Assembly: GCA_029255685.2 (NCBI GenBank)
Contig: CM055318.2
Coordinates: forward strand, 11,661,001-11,725,000
From: Silene conica
Taxonomy: Eukaryota; Streptophyta; Magnoliopsida; Caryophyllales; Caryophyllaceae
Direction of reading: 5' to 3'
Length of the DNA: 64,000 nt
Part shown: in pieces, positions 1-10,924 of the stretch
How positions within the stretch are numbered: the first letter of the stretch is position 1
Layout of the letters: each line of letters opens with the position of its first letter
The notes under the pieces: model-generated
What the model saw: only the letters and a program-made list of their open reading frames with translations
Databases searched by the model: none
What the model was told of the DNA's origin: nothing
Position numbers and translations under genes: made by a program

Positions 1-495
1 ACATATTATGAATATATAATTTTCGAAATTATTGAAGGTTTTATGCATGGTTTATGATTTTTAATGGTTAAATAGTCATAAAATGAGTTAAATATGGGAT
101 AAATAGTTATATTATGAATTTAACTATAAATTTTTTTTTGTAGATGTCACATGCAATATATAAAATATATGATGAATTTTCCAGAAATTTTTCTTTAATA
201 TTGCATGAATATTGATTTTTATCGTAAAAATCGTAATATTAGTGACATATTTTAGCTTAAATAGTTTAAGTTCGAATTTGACCATAAAAATTTAATATAG
301 TGTCACATATATTATTTCTAGCATGCATGTGAATTTTGAGCTATTAATCTCGAATATTGCATGAGAAATGATTTTAATCGGTAAAATCGCGTAATATATG
401 ACACGAATTATTAAAAATAGTAAAAGTTGCTTACATGGTCCGAAAAATTCACCCATATTAGTCATATTACATATGATCATCGACTAAACTATTAA
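1..495. other. AT-rich intergenic sequence
   Basis: No gene is seen. Two imperfect direct copies of a segment containing 'gcatga' followed by a run around 'aaaatcg..gtaatat' and a 'gtgacat/tgacac' word lie near 200-255 and 357-402, so this is probably an eroded repeat. It ends at the A that flanks the Helitron beginning at 496. Confidence 0.5.
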
Positions 496-3092
496 TCTTA
501 TCTATATTAATAGCGAATCATTTCTTGCATTTTCCTTCAGCCACGTCACCATAAACATGCTTTTTCTTTTCTTTTTTCTTTTTCTTTTAATCAAAAACAT
601 GGGACCCACCAAAATACAAATTGATTTAATTCCAATGTAAAAGTAAAAAGTTTACGTTTTCGACAAAAAAAAATTATTGATTAGAAACGAATACGGAATT
701 AATTACAACAAAAAAATTCAGTACAATTTTTTGCAAAAGTATATAATATATAATACTTTAAAATAATAACTAAAATAAAATACAATGAAATACATGAAGT
801 GATACAATTTATAATTTACAAATTACAACATTGTTACAAAAAAATACAAAATGTATATAAATATATGATTATCTCATTTTTAATTTATGTTCAATCACAT
901 ATAGCGTTCCAAATGCCATGCATAATATTTATGTTCAAGCAAAAAAATTAAAAATTAAAAACTCACCGTAAACAAGGCTTTTTCTTTTTTCTAGAAAACG
1001 TGGGACCCGTCAAAATACAGATTGATTTAATTTCAATCACAAATTCTCATTTGTGACGACAATATTCGTCGCGAGCTTGTGACGGGTTAAATAAAATTCA
1101 TTTGAGGAGATAAAAACAAAGCAATTGTGTTTCTCTATGCACTTTTATTGTTGTTTTATCTAAACAAGTGGGTATACTTGACCCGTCACAAGAGAGACTT
1201 ATTGTTTCAATATATATAAGTAAAAAGTTTACGTTTTCGACACAAAAATTATTGAATGAATACAGAATTAATTACAACAAAAAAATTCACTAATATTTTG
1301 CATAAGTATATAAATAAAATAAGACGCTTTGTATAATATTTATATTGATAATTTTATCAAAAAATTTGTTATAATACCAAGTTTAAATGAAAACAGGTAT
1401 AATTATAACATGTATTAAGACAATTTAAAAATTGTACGGGTTAATATTTAAATTGTCTTATAATTAAACCAATAACAATATTTTTAAGTAACCCGTGCAT
1501 TTTTGGTTATATTTAGACTGTTTTAGTAAATTTCAACAAGTAACCCGTACATTTTTGTTTTAATATCATGTTAAATTTGTTGTAATATTTTGCAACAATA
1601 AATAATAAATTACAATAACAACTAAAATAAAATTACAATCAAATACATGAACTAATACAATTTAAAATTTACAATATTGTTACAAAAAAGTACAAAATGT
1701 ATATAAATAACTGATTATCTCATAAATATTCATGTTCAATCAAACATATCGGTCCAAATGTCATGCGTAATATTTATGTTCAAGAAGATATATTGTCCTA
1801 TATGTCATGCATAATATTTGATATTTATATATTGTACTAATTTATAATAATATTTCTTAAAAAAATAATATCTTCTATATTTTAATAATTCAACATAACA
1901 TGAAAATTAAATCTAAAAACTCGACTAATCATCCATTGTCATCGTCATATATAAAAGAATAAACTGGACAATGAAAAAAAACCATGACAAAATACCTAAT
2001 ACAATACCAGTTAAACTAAAATTTAAAAACATTAATTTAATTTATTTTATGATAGCAAACGTTTTATGTCAAATGTATTCAATATATTCACATATCTTAT
2101 CTTTATTAATAAAGCAAAATTTAAAACAAATTTGTGCATCAACAACAATGATGAAAAAATTAATTAACGAAAAACCGTTTAGGTTTATGTTATGTGAGTA
2201 CATGATTTGTACGTAAGAATTAAAAAATAACGATGAATTGTTGGTAAATCGATAAAAGCGGGACCAACAACAAAGATGAAATAGTTAAATAACGAGAACC
2301 GCTTTGGTTTATGTTCAGTAAGTAAACGATTTCGTTTATGATTTGTACGTAAATATTAAAAATAACGATGGTCGGTACGTAAAGATTAATAAATAATGAT
2401 TTATGAATAATAATCCTATCTGTATAAAACCAATATTATTAAAATACCACAAAATTCTAACATAAAACTCTATGGATGAAAATTTTAATTACGGTAAAAA
2501 GTAACTATTATATTCAAGAGTTTATGCATAAAGCTTCACATAAATATTATTTGAAAAAAACACTCCCAATATTAAATTAAAAATGCCACGATAAAAAAAA
2601 AAATGAGATATTGAAATTGCAAAAGAAAAGTATTATACTAGATACTTAACATTCACAAAAACACGAGTAATGCCGGGCTTTGGGGGCAGTCATATATTTT
2701 TTCTCTGATAAGGTAAAAAACTATATTAATCCCTATAGTAGGACCAACCTATTTCATTATTTTGAATGAGGTAAGTTGAAACCATCTGATTTATGAGTGA
2801 GTTGTGACGATGAAAAATGCATATATAATGAAGAAAATTTTGAGATTTTTGTATTAACATTTACTTATCATTGTATATTGTAATTCTGTTATGATATTTC
2901 AAATTTATATAGATTGATCGCGTTTTGATATACTTTAAATATAAACTGTATGTTAATATTACAATATTTTTAGTATATCGGTCATATAAAATTATATTAC
3001 AAATCGAAAATCGAAAATATGACTAATCATTATTCATAAATACCAATACTTGAACCTACCATCCCGTGCAATTTGCACGGGTTCAAAACTAG
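496..3092 (+). mobile_element. Non-autonomous Helitron (plus strand)
   Basis: The left end reads A then TCTTATCTATATTAATAGC, the TC-start typical of plant Helitrons. The right end has the hairpin CCCGTGCA-att-TGCACGGG (3063-3081), a short AT-rich tail, then CTAG (3089-3092) followed by T. Insertion between A and T with no target duplication is the Helitron hallmark. The interior is AT-rich and holds no Rep/helicase or RPA coding sequence; the open frame at 1971-2216 is low-complexity and not supported as a gene. Three other Helitrons in this window share the same terminal hairpin core, so they are one family. The ends are seen directly; mobility in trans by a Rep/helicase such as the one at 38290-46778 is inferred. 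Confidence 0.85.
543..1830 (+). repeat. Direct duplication inside the Helitron
   Basis: A block beginning near 543 (caccataaacatgctttttc) is repeated from about 962 with clear divergence. The second copy carries an extra piece at roughly 1044-1216 that begins and ends with inverted words (tttgtgacg .. cccgtcacaa), looking like a small MITE. Later parts of the block, such as those ending 'gattatctcat', recur at about 868 and 1708. Confidence 0.55.
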
Positions 3093-3399
3093 TATGAGAT
3101 TAATAAGTGAATATTAGTAAGACTATAAATTGGTTAACTAGTATGAATACCTTAGTTCCCAACATCATCATGTGCATAAATAGACTAAGTTTAGCATTTT
3201 TCATATTGTTTTCCTATAACGTCATTACATTACTTCATATCATATAGTTTAGAACTTAGTCACATATCATACGCATGCACATTATTATTGATGTTATGAT
3301 CATTCAAAGAAAAAGGTGCAGTTATATAAAAGTGACAAGATTATTTGAAGTGAAGATGCGAAAATCATTATGAATTACTATCTTCGTATTTTGAAATTT
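3093..3399. other. Unassigned AT-rich sequence
   Basis: No gene or clear repeat ends are seen. It lies between the Helitron 3' end and the copia remnant and may be eroded retrotransposon body, but no protein motif could be read. Confidence 0.4.
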
Positions 3400-4535
3400 G
3401 AAGCAATCAACGACTCCTATTAATCGAAGGCACCTATAAAGTTTATCCATTACGAAGATAATTTTCTTTCCAAGATTGAGAAATTGTGCTACATCATAAG
3501 CTGCATTGACATTAATTCAAGTGATGTAACTACCAGGGGGGGTGTGCAAACATTGTACTCTTTTTCCTTATCCTATGGTTTTGTCCCACCGGATTTTCCA
3601 TGGAAAGTTTTTAACGAGGCAGCTAATTATGCATATTTGAAGATTATTGTAATCTTTTCCTTCACTAGTGTTTTTCCCAACGGGTTTTTCTAGGAAGGGT
3701 TTTAACGAGGCATGTTCTTCAGTAATGTACATCCAAGGGGGAGTGTTATGAAATGTCTAATGTGGATGTCCATTGGGTTTTATGGCCCATTATAATACTT
3801 ATGTAATTAGGTTTTTCCCCCCATGTTATGTTGTAAAACCCCTCGCGAAAGCGGAAATATAAACACATAAAAGTACCAAAATTGCAGCGGAATTAAAACT
3901 TTTTAAAGATAAAACATGCGAGAAGTCTTAGACTGAAACGTAAACTGAAACTGAAACCAAATAGATAAGTAACAGTTCTAAGTACTGAAATGAAATATAT
4001 ACACAGCCTGGGATGGAACATCCCTACAGGCACCAAAACGAATGTAACAAACTACGAGTCCAGCTAAACGACATAAGGTAAGTCATGATGAACGGATCAT
4101 CGCTCGCTAGCTCTCGTGAACCCCGATCTCCAATCCTGCATGTACCTACATACATGAAAACATGTACGCCACAATCAGTGGGGAGTGACTAGAGTTCTCC
4201 TAGCCACCTTTTGTGACAACACGTAACATATAAAACAATACATAATACTCCAACATATAACAACATGTGAAGCATAAACATCTCATCATCTGATCTCTTA
4301 CTAACATGCAATTACTGTGCACGGCTCTCAACCAACTTCATAAACAAATAGGAAGGAGAGCCGGTTTCCCTACTGGTTACCCAGTCGGGGGGTCTTTCAA
4401 TCCAACTATTTATGAAACCGAACTAAGAGTCACCCAATGCCTTGGATGATCAAACCATAACTCAACAGAAATACATTTACTCATCACTATCGATATCTAT
4501 ATCTGACACGTACCCACTCAAGGCAAGCAGATAAA

Positions 4536-5105
4536 TTCAGCAAGTAAAAGGTTCAGCGGTCAACTTAAGACATAACCTAATACCAAAACGTTCAGCAAGT
4601 GAAAAGGTTCAGCGGTCAACCTAAGACATAACCTAAACACCAAACATCAGCAAGCAAGGACTCAGAGTCTAACTTAAGGCATGGACCTGCCAATCAGCAA
4701 GACACTAGACTCAGCGGCCAACTTAAGGCATAGACTAGCATCCAAAAGTAAAGGACTCAGAGGCCAGCTTAAGGCATGTCCCTTCACCACATCACAAGGT
4801 ACTAAACTCAGAGGCCAGCTTAAGGCATGTTCTAGCACCAAACATCTGCACTCCGGGCAAGGTGTCAGTTCCTTAGCTACCCCGTTGTGCAGCTGCTCTA
4901 CTCGTCAGACTCAGAGGCCAACTTAAGGCATATTCTGACGCGATCACTATCACACATGTCTGAACTCAGAGGCCAGCTTAAGGCATGTTCCAGACACGAC
5001 AAACAAACACATATAGGGCTCAGAGGCCAACTTAAGGCATATCCCCATATATGACAAACAACTCACGTATTAAGTTCAGAGGCCAGCTTAAGGCATAACT
5101 TAATA
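4536..5105. repeat. Tandem repeat with 'cttaaggcat' core
   Basis: About ten copies of a unit of roughly 55-75 bp, each with the core 'actcagaggccagcttaaggc' in variants, separated by more variable sequence. The repeat lies inside the solo LTR. An open frame at 4681-4926 arises from the repeat and is not a gene. Confidence 0.75.
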
Positions 5106-5404
5106 CGCATCAATACAATATCAACCAAAGTCTATGAACTAATCTGTAGTTCTACTTTTCTTATCCTCTAATCAACACTTAACTGGCCCCGAGAACTAAG
5201 TTGAGGGAGAGCCGGTTTCCCTTTCGGTTGCCCGACCGGGGGGTCTCTATCCTTACTCCATTCCCGAACCCAATATGATGTTGCCCGTACACCGGGGACC
5301 TCAAATACATGCTACAGGTATACAAAACGAGTTTCAACCAAAACCGATCAACCGTTTGAAAGTTACGATTTAATTTCAAAAACTCAACATGGCTTACAGG
5401 GGTC

Positions 5405-5790
5405 CCCAGCCGGTCGGCAGGCAGCCGGTCGGCCGGCTGGTGATCCCTCAGCCTACACCTCTTTCAAAAACCGAGGAACACCAAGAAGGACTCCCAGCCG
5501 GTCGGCAGGCAGCCGGTCGGCCGGCTGGGAACCCCATTCCCTAGCTTTTACTAAAATTCGTATCTATCCCCATACGCACTCCCAGCCGGCTGGCAGGCGG
5601 CCGGTCTGCCGGCTGGGCTCCCTTTCTTCCTAAGGTTTCTCGCAAAACACATAACACGAAGAGACTACCAGCCGGTCGGCAGGCAGCCGGTCGGCCGGCT
5701 GGCAGTCCCAAGGCCAAAATCTCAAAAATATGAAAAACACCCAAACGCTCTCCCAGCCGGTCGACCGGCGGCCGGTCGGTCGACCGGCTC
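5405..5790. repeat. GC-rich palindromic repeats (CCGGTCGGC family)
   Basis: Five clusters, near 5409, 5498, 5583, 5670 and 5755, each contain AGCCGGTCGG-CAGGCAGCCGG followed by TCGGCCGGCT or a close variant, spaced about 85-90 bp apart. The words are self-complementary and can fold into strong hairpins. Their GC content contrasts sharply with the surrounding AT-rich DNA. The 120-residue open frame on the minus strand here is a by-product of the repeat. Confidence 0.8.
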
Positions 5791-6851
5791 AGAGAGCCTG
5801 TAACGAGAAAACGCATTTTCCCATCCTTTTCAAATTTCACAAATCGACTTATAAACCTCAAAAATCGCCACAAGTATGATTTGCCCAACATTATAATCAT
5901 CAAATATCACTATCCTAGCAGCACATAAACCAACAACAATCCTCAAACGATTAATTTCATGTATTCGTCTTAACATGTGAAAAAAACTGAAAATAAGCAT
6001 ATGAACACATTAAGGCATCACCAAGCATGAATTATTTCAAATGAAAACAACCCTAACATATTACTAAGTCCAATGAACAAAATCCTTTGAACAAAATCAG
6101 AAACAATATGAAAAATCACAACAAAAGTGCTAATATACACATAAAGGCCGAGTTTCTCATTATCGTCACCTCTCAAGCTTATCCGGCTAAAGATCGTCTT
6201 CAACAACGTAGCTATCGGTCTCTGGATCCTCCAAGCCAACACCTACAAGCATAGAAACGGGTTTTAAGCCCTTAAAACGGATTTAAGAGAAAACAGCCCG
6301 TTTTTCAAAGTCGACGAAATGCAAAACGAAAGTGATGGATGACTAGGAAATCGAACGAGGATTCCGAAAACGTACTTACTTTTGCGATTTGGAGAACGGA
6401 TGATGAAGAATTTCACAAAAGAAGGAGAGGTTTATGGAGGTTTATGGATGAATTTGTTTTACAGTGGAATGAAAGGTTGAAGATGATTATGTTGACATAC
6501 TTTATAAGTAGGGTACCATGAAGTGTCCTTTCCGTCTTGCTTAAACGGTTACGGATTTTAGAAACGGTTGTTTGAGTCGGATCTTTAAACAATGCCAAGT
6601 TTGTATTCGTCTTAAGGACTGGAGGTTCTTAAGACGGATCTTACTTATTAAATTAAAGTCTTTCGAAATAAATTACTAAATTATTATTTTATTACTTAAA
6701 ATAATTAAAAACGCTTAAATCAGATTTTACGAAAATACGGGATGTTACATATGTATTATATAAACCCCTCTTGAGATGAATATGAATACAACAATTAAAT
6801 CTTCTCCTTTAATTCTCTCTTTACATTTCCTTTATTTCTTATTCTACAACA

Positions 6852-7201
6852 CTTTTATTTATTTTTTTATGGAAGGTTGAAGATTTGCTCACTTTATTAG
6901 GGAGATAATTAAGATTGGTGGAGAGATTGGTGGAGAGACACTAGGCAAGTGAGCAAGTAGGCGGGAAAAAAAAAGTGTGTTGTGATTTCTGTTTTATTAT
7001 TTTATATAGATATATAGATTTTTATTATTAATATTTATCCTATATACAAATATATGGCACTAGAGATCACTGTCTCATCTTATGTCCCATTTTCTTACGA
7101 TCTTCACATATCACACTAGAAACAATAAAAATAGTAATATCATATCGATTTTTCTAACGTGTGTCCTGATTGCGAAAAATTTACATATCCTTATCTGATT
7201 C
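6852..7201. other. Unassigned AT-rich sequence
   Basis: Sequence between the copia LTR end and the Harbinger-type element. No gene, structured RNA or repeat end could be supported. Confidence 0.4.
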
Positions 7202-8641
7202 TTAGGGCTTGTTTGGTTGACATAGGGGAATGAAAGTTCCCGGGAACTTCAAGATCACATGAATTTCGCAAAAACTGTTTGGTTCGCATATGGGAAGTTA
7301 ATTAATGCAGGAAGTTCTAATGACCAAGAGGGACTTGGTGAGTGACTTACCACATAACTAGTCTTAAACCCGTGCAAATTGCACGGGTTGCTATTTTCGA
7401 TTTTGTTATCATCTAATAATGTATAAGAAAATGTTTACTGTTTAAAGTGATGTTTAAGATTTTCAATTTATATTATAATTTTAACTACAATTACCAAGTT
7501 TGTGCATAACATGTAGCGTAAATGATGCGGTAAGTTTGTCAAGTATTCTTTGTAGTTTCATATGTCATCTTAGTTTGAGTTGTTATTTTGTGTTTATATT
7601 TCGGTGACCGTAAAAAAATTGATTTATAAGATAAAACTAAATTATATGGATGAAAATGTACACAAAATATTACGTAAAGTAAGATATGGTTAAGGTAACT
7701 AATAATAACATCGGACAAATTAATACGATTGTAGATTTGTAGCACTTGATAATTCGGTTATCATCTTGACATTTAAAGGGAAGTTTATACTATATTTTAT
7801 ACTCGTATAGAATACTTATTATAAATAATTTAAAAAATATATATGAAAAATAATACAAACCTTAAGATAATACGGGACGCGCTTCGGGATTATTCATGTT
7901 TTGATTTATGAATGCATCACATCTTGTTTTTTTAAGTCAAAGACATGCTAATATTAATATGACCTCATTGAACTGAACACGAAGATTATTTAAGCATCGA
8001 AATCCAATCTGTTTGACAAAAACATGAAACTTATTTAAGGGACGAACCCTAACCTGTTTGACCCGTTGGGTCATATATAAATGAACAATATTGTGAAAAC
8101 ATTAATATTTTATAAATTAAATAGATCAGAATAATTGTATTTCAATATGTTAAGTGTAAAAAATAAATTAAAAATAAATGTTATATAAGTTTATATCATT
8201 AAAAAAATGAACAATTTATAAAAAAAATAATTTAATTTTTATTAATAATATAAAATAAGTTTGATAACTCATGAATATAAATATATTATAAATATTAAAT
8301 ATGATTTAATTTAATGAAATATGTTTTTTTGGCTTAAAATATGATAAAATAAAGGATGACAAAAACTTACTTAGCCTGAAATCTACCATTGACCTTATTC
8401 GTATTCAACCAACTCGTATTGTGAAGTGTGATCCAACGTGGCCTGATCCTCCTAATACATTTAACCGACTTAATTAAAGATTCACAATTGTCCCTCATTT
8501 ATACTCCAAACTGGTCTCATTTAAAACATATATATTCGTCTCAAGAATAATGTCGATAAAAAATTACCTCGTTCACAAAATAGTATAATTATTTTCCTAA
8601 TACTTATGAACTTTAATTTTTTCTTACCCTTATTATTAGTA

Positions 8642-8735
8642 CTCCCTCCTATTTTGTATGTTATTATTCCTCTTTATCTAATATATGGGAGGACTATTTT
8701 ATTAAAAAGAGAATAACATATGAAATAGGAAGGAT
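8642..8735. mobile_element. Stowaway-like MITE
   Basis: Ends CTCCCTCCTATTTTGTATG and the matching inverted CATATGAAATAGGAAGGAT, with TA on both sides (8640-8641, 8736-8737). The 94-bp size and ends fit Stowaway (Tc1/mariner-derived). Confidence 0.7.
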
Positions 8736-8903
8736 TATCTGATCTCTTAAAATAAAGATAAACATGTGCATTTTAAATAGGGATTTATGTCAAAAAAACC
8801 CTAATATGAGTACATGACCCATAATTTCCCTCACACTCGTATATAAATTATCCCTCAATTAGTAGCCTTAATACGCATGCTAATATGTACACGTTATATT
8901 ATA

Positions 8904-8995
8904 CTTCCTCCATTTTTATATAATATACCCATTTTATTAAAATACTACACTCATATATTCAACAAATGGGTACATTATATAAAAACGGAGGATAG
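8904..8995. mobile_element. Stowaway-like MITE
   Basis: Starts CTTCCTCCATTTTTATATAA and ends with the inverted TTATATAAAAACGGAGGATAG, flanked by TA (8902-8903, 8996-8997). It folds into a nearly complete hairpin of 92 bp. Confidence 0.75.
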
Positions 8996-10002
8996 TACAT
9001 ATTACACACACAGCTCTCTACTTAATATTTTTTTTAAAAGTATTTAAGGAAAATTTATAAACTATCTAGAATATTGTAATTTTATTGTTCTATTTTCCTC
9101 ATAATTTATCCAAAATTATTGTCCCATTTACATATTTAATAAAATTAAAAGGTTATGAGGAAAATATAATTTGGGCTAAATATATAAAACAAACTTTTAA
9201 ATAATATGGTCACCCCAATTTACTAATCTAGGCCCAATGTCAAACTTGTTCATGGTCAAAGAGTAAATTAGAATCCCTAACTTTAAACATATGCACATTC
9301 CACGGCCATTTGCACTTCTCATTTCTTTCATTATGCAATTTCTGATCTCTCCCTCTACCCGTCTCTGATCTCTCCCTCTATCAATTTCATTGCTTGTATA
9401 CAATATACCCAACTCCAACTCCAACTCCAAATTTCAATTTCATCCTTGCTAAAACAATTTTACTTTTATATGATACGACAAAATATTAAAAAGGTCAGAT
9501 GATATTCTAATATTTCTCTCATTTTTTATGTAACAATTTTTTTTTCTTTGCTTATGTTTCAAAAGAATAAATGTAATTTAAGATTTTGATTATATGTAGA
9601 AATGTTTTTTTAGACTTATGTTAATAGTTAGACTTTTATTTTTTTAAGTTTATAAATATTTAAATTTGTTACCTGCATTTTATAAAAAAAATGTTTCATT
9701 GAATTTCTTAAGATTCATTATTTTTTTTCCAAACCGGACATCTTTGGACTTGTGAATTTGATGATAGTTCATATTTCACTTTTGTTACATTTTAGTACTG
9801 TAAATTCTTACTTCGTACAATATTTCATTTCTATTAATTTTTAGTACTTTTAAGTTTTTTGAAACTAATTTAGGAAATTTAATAACATACTTGAATGTTT
9901 GCATATTTAATATTTAAACAATTATTCAAGTGGCTGTAAACATATTCAATGTTGAACAATTACAGTTTAGATACAGAAAGCAAATATCAAATTGTACGCA
10001 AT

Positions 10003-10132
10003 TAATTATTTTGTAGAACGTGGGGTAGTGAAATTAAGAAAATAAATCAAAGTAATTAATTAATTCAATTAATTACTTTGTAGAACGTGGGGTAGTGAAA
10101 TTAAGAAAATAAATCAAAGTAATTAATTAATT
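10003..10132. repeat. 66-bp tandem duplication
   Basis: Two adjacent, almost identical copies of a block containing GTAGAACGTGGGGTAGTGAA, near the 5' end of the minus-strand Helitron. Confidence 0.75.
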
Positions 10133-10370
10133 CTTAACTTTATGTGGTCTCCATAAATTTCCCCTTTTAAGGATTGATCGACAACTCAGTTGACTGGTTG
10201 TTGCTTTTATATATTAGATGGAGGAAGTAAATTCATGTAGAGAGTTCTATTTCCCACGATCTTCGCAACCAAACAATATCATGATTTTACACTTTCCGGG
10301 AAGTTTAACATCCCATGATTTTAGTGGGTAACCAAACAAGCCCTTAGGTAGAAACTCTTTTTTACCATAA

Positions 10371-10405
10371 CTAGTTTTACGCCCGTGAAAAAAAAATGCA
10401 CGGGT
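10371..10405 (-). mobile_element. Helitron 3' terminus (partner end not certain)
   Basis: On the minus strand a degenerate hairpin (CCCGTGCAT .. CACGGGC) precedes GTAAAA and CTAG (10374-10371), the same terminal structure as the other Helitrons here. The element extends rightward from 10371. Possible 5' ends are A/TCCATCC near 10590 or A/TCTATTTGTATAATC at 13517. The second would place the satellite inside the Helitron. Neither is firm. Confidence 0.5.
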
Positions 10406-10592
10406 TTAATTTTATTAAATTGAAAAAATCAATAAAAGGTGAATATATATTTAATAAAAGTATGATTTTAGTATTACAGTTATACTAATGTAAAATGTAA
10501 AAATAATTTACTCGCTTAACTTGGACGTAATTAAAAACAACGTATTATCTCGACATGATAAAAACAAAAAAAACTTCTTATTTAGGATGGAT

Positions 10593-10755
<163 letters not shown>

Positions 10756-10924
10756 TCACGTGAGGCCGCCTATTATGGCGAGGCCGCCGAACCCTAACTA
10801 TGTTGCACATGATTTTCAATGTTCATTGGACCAATTTCAATGGGAACAAAATTATGGGTTATTTTTAGCATTCTATTTGGCCCAAATATTTTCTATATCT
10901 AAAAAAATTATCCATTTTGCACTT

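Larger units (their letters stand above)
3832..6749 (-). mobile_element. Solo LTR, 2.9 kb, with 5-bp target duplication
   Basis: The element starts TGTAAAACCCC and ends GATGTTACA, and is flanked on both sides by TATGT (3827-3831 and 6750-6754). TG...CA ends with a 5-bp duplication define an LTR unit. There is no primer-binding site, polypurine tract or pol coding between the duplications, so this is a solo LTR left after recombination. Read on the minus strand it starts TGTAACATCCCGTATTTTCG, a start common in plant Ty3/gypsy LTRs, which is why minus orientation is chosen. It carries two internal tandem repeats (4536-5105 and 5405-5790). Short open frames inside are not supported as genes. Confidence 0.85.
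3400..6851 (+). mobile_element. Ty1/copia 3' end and LTR, split by a solo LTR
   Basis: The stretch 3540-3740 has the composition of the 3' untranslated end of plant Ty1/copia elements: repeated 'tttttcc..ggttttt' words and 'ttttaacgaggca' twice. A purine tract (aagggggag, 3735-3743) is followed by an LTR starting TGTTATG at 3744. That LTR is interrupted at 3831/3832 and resumes after 6754, ending near CTACAACA at 6851, for roughly 185 bp of LTR in total. The open frame 3484-3693 is part of this 3' region, not a gene. The 5' part of the element is not recognisable upstream. Confidence 0.6.
7358..10218 (-). mobile_element. Non-autonomous Helitron (minus strand) inside the MITE
   Basis: On the minus strand the 5' end reads A then TCTAATATATAAAAGC (at 10218). 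The 3' end has the hairpin ACCCGTGCA-aat-TGCACGGGT (7368-7388), TTAAGA, then CTAG (7361-7358) and T. It sits exactly between A (7357) and T (10219) of the Harbinger MITE. No Rep or RPA coding was found. It contains two Stowaway MITEs. Open frames at 7539-7745 and 9197-9430 are not supported as genes. Confidence 0.8.
7205..10343. mobile_element. Harbinger/Tourist-type element, split by a Helitron
   Basis: The left end starts GGGCTTGTTTGGTT and the right end finishes AACCAAACAAGCCC, perfect 14-bp inverted repeats. Both are flanked by TTA (7202-7204, 10344-10346), the 3-bp target of PIF/Harbinger elements. A second sub-terminal 'gtttggtt..g.gggaa' word occurs on both sides, near 7278 and 10250. 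Without the Helitron inside, the element is only about 280 bp, a MITE with no transposase. Confidence 0.85.

Noticed and set aside
5541..5903. 120-residue minus-strand frame rich in Arg, Pro and Gly
   Set aside because: It follows the GC-rich tandem palindromes of the solo LTR; no start context, domain or splice signals.
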